Shown piece after piece: positions 44,837 to 53,108 of a stretch of DNA of 64,000 nucleotides (position 1 is the first letter of the stretch; the number at the start of each line of letters is the position of its first letter). The DNA comes from Clostridium sp. (GTDB lineage: Bacteria; Bacillota; Clostridia; Clostridiales; Clostridiaceae). A program made the translations under genes and the position numbers. The stretch covers positions 62,001 to 126,000 of the forward strand of contig NZ_JAPFDR010000001.1 in the NCBI RefSeq assembly GCF_026168755.1, in the 5' to 3' direction. A model generated the notes under the pieces. It searched no databases. It was not told where the DNA came from and saw only the letters and a program-made list of their open reading frames with translations.

Positions 44837-46291
44837 TTAGGCTGTAGCCTCTTTTTCGTCATCTCTCCATTCTTCAACTTCATCACCAAGTTCTGGTATA
44901 GAAGATGCAGAGAATACAGGATTTTTTCCAGACTTTCTTTGAGCTATGTAATCTTGTAAAGCCTTAATTGCAATCTTACTTAATAATACGATAGCTATTA
45001 AGTTTAAGATAGCCATAAGTCCCATAAATACATCTGCAATACTCCAAACAAGTTGCATAGAAGCTACTGAACCAAATAAAACCATTCCGATAACTAATAT
45101 TCTATATAAATATAAGTAGATTTTCTTTGTAGATATAAATTGTATATTAGTTTCTCCATAATAATAATTTCCTATAATAGAACTGAATGCGAAGAAGAAA
45201 ATACAAAATGCAATAAAGTATTGTCCCCATGAACCAACTTGAGAACTAATGGCAATTTGAGTAACTTCAATACCAGCTATATCAGCAAGAGGAATATTAT
45301 TTTTAGCTGAATATTGCACAAGTGTATCAGAAGATAAAAGAACTATAAATGCAGTACAAGTACAAATTATTAATGTATCTGTAAATACTCCTAATGTTTG
45401 AATTAAACCTTGTTTTACAGGGTGAGAAACTGTTGCTGTAGCAGCTGCGTTTGGAGCAGATCCCATACCAGCTTCATTAGAGAATAATCCTCTTTTGATA
45501 CCATTTAATAAAGCAGCACCCATTCCACCGCCAATTACTTGTTTAACACCAAATGCATTTTCGAAAATCATTTTAAATACTGAAGGTAACTCTGTAATAT
45601 TTGTTATGATTATAAATAATGCTACCAAGATATATGCAACAGCCATAATAGGAACTATTATAGTAGAAATTTTAGCGATACTTTTAACACCACCAAAGAT
45701 TATAATTGCAGATGCAATTGTAATTAAAGCACCTAAGAATAGTTTATTTATACCGAAAGCTGAACTAAATGCGGCTGTGATAGTATTAGATTGAACTGAA
45801 TTAAATGCAAAACCAAAGCACATTATTATAAGAATAGAGAATGCAACTCCCATCCATCTTTTCTTTAGTCCTTTTTCCATATAGTAAGCTGGACCACCTC
45901 TGAAATTATCTCCATCTTTAATTTTGTAAATTTGAGCTAAAGTAGATTCTATAAATGCAGAAGCTGAACCTATTAATGCAATTAACCACATCCAAAATAC
46001 AGCACCAGGACCACCAATAGCAATAGCAGAAGCAACACCTGCTAAGTTACCTGTACCAACTCTTGATGCAGTACCTATACAAAAGGCTTGGAAAGATGAA
46101 ACTTCATTTTTAGATTTATCTTTTGAAGAAGATCCTTCTCCAAGTAATTTGAACATTTCTTTAATATTACCAAATTGAACGAACTTAGTTCTAAAAGTAA
46201 AATATAAGCCTATTACTATTAGCATAGCTATAAGAATGTAGCTCCATATAAAATCATTAACTAATAGTATTAGTTTGTTTAAAAATTCCAT
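44837..46291 (-). CDS. Alanine/glycine:cation symporter (AGCS family)
   Basis: A 484-residue membrane protein with about 11 hydrophobic spans. The AGCS hallmarks GTGNLAGVASAIAIGGPGAVFWMW near residue 74 and FRGGPAYYMEKGL near 130 are present, as is GLFSNEAGMGSAPNAAAT near 270. It imports alanine or glycine with Na+ or H+. Monocistronic, with a GGGGGATAC site before the ATG. Confidence 0.94.
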   Translation of the reverse strand: MEFLNKLILLVNDFIWSYILIAMLIVIGLYFTFRTKFVQFGNIKEMFKLLGEGSSSKDKSKNEVSSFQAFCIGTASRVGTGNLAGVASAIAIGGPGAVFWMWLIALIGSASAFIESTLAQIYKIKDGDNFRGGPAYYMEKGLKKRWMGVAFSILIIMCFGFAFNSVQSNTITAAFSSAFGINKLFLGALITIASAIIIFGGVKSIAKISTIIVPIMAVAYILVALFIIITNITELPSVFKMIFENAFGVKQVIGGGMGAALLNGIKRGLFSNEAGMGSAPNAAATATVSHPVKQGLIQTLGVFTDTLIICTCTAFIVLLSSDTLVQYSAKNNIPLADIAGIEVTQIAISSQVGSWGQYFIAFCIFFFAFSSIIGNYYYGETNIQFISTKKIYLYLYRILVIGMVLFGSVASMQLVWSIADVFMGLMAILNLIAIVLLSKIAIKALQDYIAQRKSGKNPVFSASSIPELGDEVEEWRDDEKEATA

Positions 46292-46492
46292 AATAAAGTA
46301 TCCCCCTTTTTATATTTATCATTCGATTTATTTACTATGTTCTTTATCGATAGTATACAATAAAAGTGAAAATAATGCAAGAGGTTAATATATATTATTC
46401 ATAAAATGAAATTAAAGTTATCAAAAAGCTATTAAAATATATAAAAATGAAATTTTACCTGCAAATAAATTCATTTATTTAAAGTTAAATAT

Positions 46493-46522
46493 AAAAAGAC
46501 AGTCATTTTTATATGACTGTCT
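46493..46522 (-). terminator. Terminator of the PBP gene
   Basis: AGACAGTCAT and ATGACTGTCT form a 10-bp stem with a T run on the minus strand, just after the PBP stop. Confidence 0.85.
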
Positions 46523-46527
46523 AAAAT

Positions 46528-49239
46528 TTAATCAAATAAATTATCTAATAAATTACCAAAAGTACTTCGTTGAGCATTAGTATTACTGTTATCATCAGTA
46601 TTAGTACTATTATTATTATGAGTTTCTTCAGGTGGTGAAGTTTCTCCAATATTCTCACCTGGTGTGTTAGTAGTAAGTTTTATGGTTAGTGAAACTGTTT
46701 CACCATAATTTATTTCAGTTGTAAATGAAGTTAATGTATATTCTCCTGGAGTGATAGATCCAGATACTGATAAACCATTAAATGAATATTTAATTTCTTT
46801 ATTATTTAGTATAACGATAGCATCGTATAAATCCATGTTTGCTTTTAATCCTATTTGAGATAAGTTTATCTTTTCCTCAGCCTTAGTATCATCTTTTTCT
46901 GTAGGAACTACAAATGGATAATCAGCAGCATTAGGATTAGCATTTGGCTTTTTAATAAATACTTTATCAGCAAGAAGTCTTGCTGGAGTATTATCAGTTG
47001 CTAGCTTATTATTAGAACTATTAACAGTAACTTTTACATGAACATCACAAACTGATTTTGGTTCTGTTCCTTCAATAAAGTATTCTGTTTTAACTCTATT
47101 TCCTCTTTGATCTTGATAACATAAATCTGTAGGAGATTTACCTGAGTCTATACAAACTTTTGCTTGAACAAGACCAGATGGAGCTTCTATATCAGTATAG
47201 CTTAATCCAGAGTGTACAATACTCATTACCTTTCCAAATAATGTTGCAGCGCTACCACTGCCACCAGACATTTTTTGTGGTATATCATATCCAATCCAAA
47301 CAGAACCAGAATAATAAGGTGTAACCCCAGCAAACCAGTAGTTATCAGACTCGTTAGTTGTACCAGTTTTACCAGCTACAGGTATATCACTAAATTGAGC
47401 TTTACTTGATGAACCTTTTAATATGTCATAAAGTATATATGATGTTTGTGGTGATAATAAAGTAGTAGCTTTAGACTCTCTTTCTAATAATACATTACCA
47501 CTAGAATCTTCAACTTTTGTATAAAGTGAAGGTTCATATACAACACCATTATTTCCTAAGGCACCATATGCAGAAGCTAAAATTGTTGTATTTCCACCAT
47601 CACGGTTACCTGTTGGTTGTTCAAATTGTCCAAGTGCTAATGCTGACATTGTATGAGATTCAGGAGCGTATTTTAAACCAGCTCTTTCACCATATTCAAG
47701 TGCTGTATCTAAACCTAACATATCAACTGTTTTTATAGAAGTTAGGTTTTTTGAATAAATTAAAGCTTCTCTTGCTGTAACATAACCAGCCATTGAACCA
47801 TCAGCATTTTTAGGGTTAACACTTCCAAAGTTATATTTCTTTATTATTTCTGATGAAACAGATGAATCATCCAAAGGTGTTCCAGCTGTTATAAGCTTAG
47901 TGTCTATTGCCGGTCCATAAACAGTTAAAGGCTTAGTTGTAGAACCAATTGATTTTAAATCAAAATAAGCTCTATTAAGTGAAGTTGGAGGTTGATTTCC
48001 ACGTCCACCAATAAGTACCTTTACTTGACCAGTCTTATAGTCAATTACTGTGGCAGAAGCTTGTAATTTAGGTACACCATCATTATCTGTAGGATCAGAA
48101 GAAGTATCATCAACTTTTAAGTTAGTTCTTTCATTTAATATTTCTTGAACAGAATTTTGCATTTCAGTATTTAAAGTAGTATATATTTTTAAACCACCAT
48201 TAACTAGTAGTTTATTTACTTCTTCATCAGTATACTTGTACTTTTCTTTTAAATCCTGTTTTACCTGATCTAATGCTGGATATACAAACCATTCTTGATT
48301 AACTCCATAGTCAGTATCTAGTTTAGAGAAGTTAAAATCATTTGCTTCAGCTTGTGCATAAGCTGTGTCGAATTCTTCTTGGGTTATATATCCAAGTTCT
48401 AACATTTTGCTTAATACTGTTTGAGTTCTTCTAATATATCCATTTGGATAATTTGAAGAACTAGTATTATAAGCACTATATGTGGTAGGAGCTTGAGTAA
48501 TACCAGCAATATAGGCACATTCAAGTAATGTTAAATCTTTAGCGTTTTTAGCAAAGAAATATCTAGATGCAGCTTCAACTCCATAAATATGTCCGCTAAG
48601 AGGAATAGTATTTAAATAAGAACGAATAATTTCTTCTTTACTTAATTCTTTATCTAATTGTACTGCTAAAACTATTTCTTTAATTTTTCTGTTAATTCTG
48701 TCAAGTGGTGTTGACTCAGCAGAAGCCTCTGTAGCTAATATAGTATTTTTAATTAGTTGTTGTGTTAGTGTAGAAGCACCATGAATACCCTTTTGTTTGC
48801 CTAGTATAACCATAACATCTCTTGCAGCAGCACCTAAAATTCTTTTAATGTCAATACCACCATGAGACATAAAACGTTCATCTTCAATAGAAATATAAGC
48901 ATTAATTAAATTTTGAGGCATCTCATCATAAGAGATAATATATCGTATTTCGGTAGATGGTAAATCATCTATAAATTCGCCTTGATCATCAAATAACATT
49001 GAAGGTTGATTTAAATTATAAATAGCATTTACATCTAATTCTGGTGTTGTTTTAATAACAGCAACAACATAACCAACACCAACAACACCGATTAATAATC
49101 CTGTTATTAAGATTGTAAGGAAAAAGTATTTAAAAAATCGTTTAATCTTCGATGGCTTTTTCTTAAGCTTTTTCTTAGCGGTTTTAGATTTTGCTACTTT
49201 TCCTGTAGGATCTTTTGATTTGTTAGAATCTTTAGCCAT
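46528..49239 (-). CDS. Class A penicillin-binding protein (PBP1A-type transglycosylase/transpeptidase)
   Basis: A 903-residue bifunctional peptidoglycan synthase. A lysine-rich cytoplasmic start (1-36) precedes one membrane span (37-60). The glycosyltransferase (GT51) domain has catalytic E119 in SIEDERFMSH and GASTLTQQLIKN (154-165). The transpeptidase has S433-T-T-K436, S496-K-N498 and K624-T-G626. A C-terminal beta-rich domain (about 750-870) and an Asn/Thr-rich low-complexity tail follow. It polymerises and cross-links glycan outside the membrane. AAGGAGGAAC precedes the ATG. Its gene diverges from yunB. Confidence 0.95.
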   Translation of the reverse strand: MAKDSNKSKDPTGKVAKSKTAKKKLKKKPSKIKRFFKYFFLTILITGLLIGVVGVGYVVAVIKTTPELDVNAIYNLNQPSMLFDDQGEFIDDLPSTEIRYIISYDEMPQNLINAYISIEDERFMSHGGIDIKRILGAAARDVMVILGKQKGIHGASTLTQQLIKNTILATEASAESTPLDRINRKIKEIVLAVQLDKELSKEEIIRSYLNTIPLSGHIYGVEAASRYFFAKNAKDLTLLECAYIAGITQAPTTYSAYNTSSSNYPNGYIRRTQTVLSKMLELGYITQEEFDTAYAQAEANDFNFSKLDTDYGVNQEWFVYPALDQVKQDLKEKYKYTDEEVNKLLVNGGLKIYTTLNTEMQNSVQEILNERTNLKVDDTSSDPTDNDGVPKLQASATVIDYKTGQVKVLIGGRGNQPPTSLNRAYFDLKSIGSTTKPLTVYGPAIDTKLITAGTPLDDSSVSSEIIKKYNFGSVNPKNADGSMAGYVTAREALIYSKNLTSIKTVDMLGLDTALEYGERAGLKYAPESHTMSALALGQFEQPTGNRDGGNTTILASAYGALGNNGVVYEPSLYTKVEDSSGNVLLERESKATTLLSPQTSYILYDILKGSSSKAQFSDIPVAGKTGTTNESDNYWFAGVTPYYSGSVWIGYDIPQKMSGGSGSAATLFGKVMSIVHSGLSYTDIEAPSGLVQAKVCIDSGKSPTDLCYQDQRGNRVKTEYFIEGTEPKSVCDVHVKVTVNSSNNKLATDNTPARLLADKVFIKKPNANPNAADYPFVVPTEKDDTKAEEKINLSQIGLKANMDLYDAIVILNNKEIKYSFNGLSVSGSITPGEYTLTSFTTEINYGETVSLTIKLTTNTPGENIGETSPPEETHNNNSTNTDDNSNTNAQRSTFGNLLDNLFD

Positions 49240-49329
49240 TTGTTCCTCCTTTTATTTATTTTAATAATATTCCATATAATTATAGCATATTAATTATAAT
49301 AGTAAAATAATAACTACTAAGGTGAGTGT

Positions 49330-50010
49330 ATGAGATATTATACAAGGAATCCTAAAAAACATGGAAATATGAATTTTAAGCAATTTAAAGTACATTCAAG
49401 TTTGATAATAGTACTTATTATAATTATTGCCTTTAATTTAATAATATACATTTTTGGAAAAAGAATATTGCCAGTTGTACTTAATATTGGAGAGGTTAAA
49501 ATAAAATCTGAAGCTATAAAAATTATGAATGAAGAGAGTGTGAATGTATATTCAGAAAATTTTAAGTACGATGACATAATTAATATAGAAAAAGATGCTG
49601 ATGGCAATATAACAATGATAAGGTCAGACACTGTAAAGCAAAATTATCTAGCATCTCAAGTAGTTTTAAAATGTGATGAAAGACTTTCAGAACTTGAAGA
49701 TTTAGGAGTTAAGATTCCATTAGGATATTTAACTAATAATGTTATGTTTTATAATATGGGACCTAAAATAACTGTAAAAATGCAACAAGTAGGTAATATA
49801 ACTACTTCATATGAATCAGAATTTCAGAGTGCAGGAATAAATCAAACTAGACATAAAATATATTTAAATTTAACTACTACAATGAGAGTTATTGTACCTT
49901 TTAATAGCAAGGAAGTAGAAGTAACTTGTCAAATACCTGTTTCAGATACTATCATTGTAGGAAAAATTCCAGAAACAGCAATTAATATGAATGGAAGTAA
50001 TTCTAATTAA
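49330..50010 (+). CDS. yunB: Sporulation protein YunB
   Basis: A 226-residue membrane protein with one N-terminal span (about 25-45). The family segment continues with KIMNEESVNVY, DGNITMIRSDT, IPLGYLTNNVMF and GINQTRHKIYLNLTTTMRVIVPF, which match YunB. In B. subtilis YunB is made under SigmaE in the mother cell and is needed for normal spore formation. Here it is monocistronic and followed at once by a terminator. Confidence 0.92.
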   Translation: MRYYTRNPKKHGNMNFKQFKVHSSLIIVLIIIIAFNLIIYIFGKRILPVVLNIGEVKIKSEAIKIMNEESVNVYSENFKYDDIINIEKDADGNITMIRSDTVKQNYLASQVVLKCDERLSELEDLGVKIPLGYLTNNVMFYNMGPKITVKMQQVGNITTSYESEFQSAGINQTRHKIYLNLTTTMRVIVPFNSKEVEVTCQIPVSDTIIVGKIPETAINMNGSNSN

Positions 50011-50037
50011 AAGGTGGTATTTACCACTTTTTTTAGT
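50011..50037 (+). terminator. Terminator of yunB
   Basis: AAGGTGGTA pairs with TACCACTTT (one G-T pair), followed by a T run, directly after the stop codon. Confidence 0.8.
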
Positions 50038-50141
50038 TTGAATAGAAAAATATATATAATTTAAATATAAAATAATCTTGCGTTAATTTAAGTATTGAGG
50101 TGATAATAGTATTAAAGTTTATATTTTAAGGAGGAGTGGAA

Positions 50142-51302
50142 GTGGAAAATTTCAACTTTAAGGCTTATACAGAAATGTTATTTGGAAAGGGTCAAATCTC
50201 TAAATTGCCAGAAGTAATAAATAGATATGGTAAAAATGTTTTGCTTGCTTATGGTGGGGGAAGTATAAAGAAGAATGGAATATATGATAATGTTAAGGGT
50301 TTATTAAGTGATTGCAATATAATTGAGCTTGATAAAATTGAACCAAATCCAAAAATTGAAACTGTTAGAAGAGGTGTTAATCTTTGTAAGGAAAATGATA
50401 TTGATGTTATTTTAGCCGTTGGGGGTGGAAGTACAATAGATTGTGCTAAGGTTGTGGCAGCAGGAGCTTTTTATGATAAAGATCCATGGGACTTAGTAAC
50501 AAACCCAGAAAAAATAGATAAAGTTTTACCTATAGTAACAATTTTAACTTTAGCAGCAACTGGCTCTGAAATGAATGGTAATGCTGTTATTTCTAAAATG
50601 GATACTAATGAAAAGTTAGGTACTGCAAGTGTAAATATGAAACCACAAGTATCTATTCTAGATCCAGAGTATTTATATACGTTACCAAGTGTTCAAACAG
50701 CAGCAGGTACAGCTGATATAATGTCACATGTATTTGAAAGTTATTTTAAAAAGACAGAAGGTGCTTTTGTTCAAGATAAATTCTCAGAGGGGATATTAGA
50801 AACTTGTATAAAGTACTGTCCAATAGCTTTAAAGGATCCTAGGAATTATGAAGCTAGAGCTAATTTAATGTGGGCTAGTTCAATGGCTCTTAATGGATTA
50901 TGTGGTAGTGGTAAACCAGGGGAGTGGACTTGTCATCCAATAGAACATGAATTAAGTGCTTTTTATGATATAACTCATGGGGTAGGACTTGCAATAGTAA
51001 CTCCAAGATGGATGAGATATATTTTAAGTGAAAATACAGTAGATAAATTTGTAGATTATGCAATAAATGTATGGAAATTAGAAAATAAGGATGATAAGTT
51101 TGCTTTAGCAAATGAAGCAATTGATTTAACTGAAAAATTCTTTAAAGATTGTGGAATCCCTATGACTTTAAAAGAAGTTAATATTGATGAAACTCATTTT
51201 GATGAAATGGCAAAAGGTGCTGTAGAGCATGGTTCTTTAGCTTATGCTTATGTTCCATTAAATGAAGCTGATGTTAAAAAGATATTAGAAATGTGTTTAT
51301 AA
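50142..51302 (+). CDS. Iron-containing alcohol dehydrogenase (butanol dehydrogenase type)
   Basis: A 386-residue group III alcohol dehydrogenase. I choose GTG at 50142, seven bases after AAGGAGG; the GTG at 50136 would lie only one base from that site. MENFNFKAYTEMLFGKG is the usual BdhA-like start. GGGSTIDCAK near residue 95 binds NAD(P), and metal ligands lie in GTADIMSHVFE, HPIEHELSAFYDITHG and the second H of that segment. It reduces butyraldehyde or related aldehydes in fermentation. The cofactor (NADH or NADPH) is not evident. Confidence 0.92.
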   Translation: MENFNFKAYTEMLFGKGQISKLPEVINRYGKNVLLAYGGGSIKKNGIYDNVKGLLSDCNIIELDKIEPNPKIETVRRGVNLCKENDIDVILAVGGGSTIDCAKVVAAGAFYDKDPWDLVTNPEKIDKVLPIVTILTLAATGSEMNGNAVISKMDTNEKLGTASVNMKPQVSILDPEYLYTLPSVQTAAGTADIMSHVFESYFKKTEGAFVQDKFSEGILETCIKYCPIALKDPRNYEARANLMWASSMALNGLCGSGKPGEWTCHPIEHELSAFYDITHGVGLAIVTPRWMRYILSENTVDKFVDYAINVWKLENKDDKFALANEAIDLTEKFFKDCGIPMTLKEVNIDETHFDEMAKGAVEHGSLAYAYVPLNEADVKKILEMCL

Positions 51303-51312
51303 TTATACTTAT

Positions 51313-51350
51313 ACAAAATGATGCCCTATTTTTTTAGGGCATCATTTTGT
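51313..51350. terminator. Bidirectional terminator
   Basis: A 16-bp perfect stem (51313-51328 with 51335-51350) containing ATGATGCCCTA and its complement separates the converging dehydrogenase and heme oxygenase genes. Confidence 0.88.
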
Positions 51351-51387
51351 ATTTGCAAATCTATAATAAATGTGAATTTGAAGGGCA

Positions 51388-52014
51388 TTATTTTAATTTA
51401 GCTTCTAATTCATTTGAGATAGCAAGATTATAAATATAAGCATTATTAACTTCATTAATAAAATCTATCTTCATTTCATTAGATAAATTAATCTCTCCTA
51501 GCATATTATGATATTTCATAACATATCCTCTTAAATCATTGATTTCAGGGAATTGATAGTAATTCAATCCTTCATTAGATATTTTATAACTTGTACTTAA
51601 CAGTGAAAGGAATGTTCTACCACCAAATAAATCAGCTAAGAATCTTGTGTAGGCATAGGCAACTACAAGTTCAGGCTTAGTTTTTGATAATTCTTCTATT
51701 TTTGCAACACAAGCTTCTGTAGAAGCTAATAATTTCATTGAATTTAATTTATCACCTAATAAGAATTCTAAGTCTTTTCTCATAAGTTCTGAACGATACA
51801 ATTCTCTTGTAACAAATGGCTTAACAATAGTATTGTTTTCATTTTTATCTAAAGCATCTTCAATAGCCTTATACATTCTTTCTAAGTTATAAATATATTC
51901 AGCATATCCTTCAACAGAAGCACTTCCATCAACTAGTTTCTTTATATAACCTGTATTTTCTGCTGCACTATGTAATAGTGAAGTTTTTTCTCTTATATCC
52001 ATCATAAATTTCAT
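51388..52014 (-). CDS. Heme oxygenase-like protein
   Basis: A 208-residue all-helical heme oxygenase homolog. I start at the ATG at 52014, six bases after GAGGTG. The proximal heme ligand is H15 in LLHSAAENTGY, equivalent to H25 of human HO-1. The distal helix reads Y122-TRFLADLFGG132: D128 matches catalytic D140, but A127 replaces the conserved G139. HO opens heme to release iron, normally with O2, so in an anaerobe it may serve iron scavenging at low oxygen or oxygen/heme detoxification. A Fur-like promoter precedes it (see 52053-52081). Confidence 0.88.
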   Translation of the reverse strand: MKFMMDIREKTSLLHSAAENTGYIKKLVDGSASVEGYAEYIYNLERMYKAIEDALDKNENNTIVKPFVTRELYRSELMRKDLEFLLGDKLNSMKLLASTEACVAKIEELSKTKPELVVAYAYTRFLADLFGGRTFLSLLSTSYKISNEGLNYYQFPEINDLRGYVMKYHNMLGEINLSNEMKIDFINEVNNAYIYNLAISNELEAKLK

Positions 52015-52052
52015 TATATTCACCTCGTTTAATTACTAATCACTTTAATGAA

Positions 52053-52081
52053 AATATATATTAATAGATAATAATTATCAA
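52053..52081 (-). promoter_or_regulatory. Fur-box promoter of the heme oxygenase gene
   Basis: On the minus strand TTGATA (52076-52081), a 17-base spacer and TATATT (52053-52058) form a promoter. Bases 52066-52080 match the 7-1-7 Fur consensus TGATAAT-N-ATTATCA at 14 of 15 positions, with a perfect palindrome GATAATAATTATC (52067-52079). The box covers the -35 and part of the spacer, so bound Fur would block RNA polymerase. Confidence 0.72.
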
Positions 52082-52205
52082 ATAGGGTTTATAAAGAGAT
52101 TTCTATAAATCTTAGTGAAATGCTCAGATATACTCTTGTTTTCTTTATTTTTCTTATAGTTTAACTTTATTTAATATAAAATTTAATAAAATATGGTGAA
52201 ATTAG

Positions 52206-52242
52206 TAAAAAAAAGCTAGTGAATATATTAATCACTAGCTTT
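52206..52242 (-). terminator. Terminator of hpt
   Basis: AAAGCTAGTGA pairs with TCACTAGCTTT, and the minus strand continues in a run of T residues. Confidence 0.88.
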
Positions 52243-52257
52243 AAGTAAGTTTGTAAA

Positions 52258-52785
52258 TTATTTACTTTCCCAATTAAATACGTAAGGAACGTTTCTATAA
52301 TAACCTTCGTAATCAAGGCCATAACCTACTACGAATAAGTCTTCAATTTCGAAACAACAATAATCAGGTTTTAAATTAACTTTTCTTCTAGAAGGTTTAT
52401 CTAATAATACACAAGTTTTTACTGATCTTGCTCCTAATTTTTTTACATGTTCTATAACAAACTCCATTGTATATCCAGTATCGATTATATCATCAACTAT
52501 TAAAACATCTAATCCTTCTATGTTATCTGGAATGTCATTAACAACAGTAACAGTACCAGAACTAACTTCACTATGTCCATAACTAGAAGTAGTCATGAAT
52601 CCAACTTTAGCTTTTACGTCTAAAGCTTTAAATATATCAGCTCCAAAAACAAAGCTGCCTCTTAAAAGAGGTAATACATATAATTCTTTACCTTCATAAT
52701 CTTTACTTATTTCTTTACCTAACTCTTTCACTCTAACTTTAATTTGTTCTTCAGAGAAAAGAATATTACGTTTTTTATCGTCCAT
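52258..52785 (-). CDS. hpt: Hypoxanthine phosphoribosyltransferase
   Basis: A 175-residue type I phosphoribosyltransferase for purine salvage. The PRPP-binding motif is DVLIVDDIIDTGYT near residue 93, the PPi loop LLRGSFVF near 38, and the purine pocket segment FVVGYGLDYEGYYRNVPYV near 150 is typical of HPRT. Monocistronic here; in many Firmicutes it follows tilS. AGGGTTTC before the ATG includes a weak GGAGGG site. Confidence 0.96.
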   Translation of the reverse strand: MDDKKRNILFSEEQIKVRVKELGKEISKDYEGKELYVLPLLRGSFVFGADIFKALDVKAKVGFMTTSSYGHSEVSSGTVTVVNDIPDNIEGLDVLIVDDIIDTGYTMEFVIEHVKKLGARSVKTCVLLDKPSRRKVNLKPDYCCFEIEDLFVVGYGLDYEGYYRNVPYVFNWESK

Positions 52786-53108
52786 GTAAGAAACCCTCCA
52801 CTACAGTATTTATATTATTAATTATTATATGAAAAAAATCTCATAAATAGTCGACTTATTTATATTAAGTAAAAGTATAATTGTATTCGACTTAAAATAT
52901 AATGATAATATAAATTCTAACAACAATTTTAAATTTTTGCAACGTAAAAATTAGAATATACTTAGTTTACATTTACTTTAGAATAAGATAAAATATAGTG
53001 AAATATCAGTAATATTAGTATATATAGGAAGAGAGTTAATAGAAATTATAAAATTAATTTTATATATTTAGTATATACTAAATAAGAAGCTTTAGGTGAG
53101 GTGATAAT
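52786..53108. other. Divergent intergenic region between hpt and hflX
   Basis: A 323-base A/T-rich gap with the hflX promoter (52966-52994). The octamer TCGACTTA appears twice (near 52852 and 52888). I see no gene. Confidence 0.4.
52966..52994 (+). promoter_or_regulatory. SigA promoter candidate upstream of hflX
   Basis: TTTACA (52966-52971), a 17-base spacer and TAAAAT (52989-52994), about 115 bases before the hflX ATG. Confidence 0.5.
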
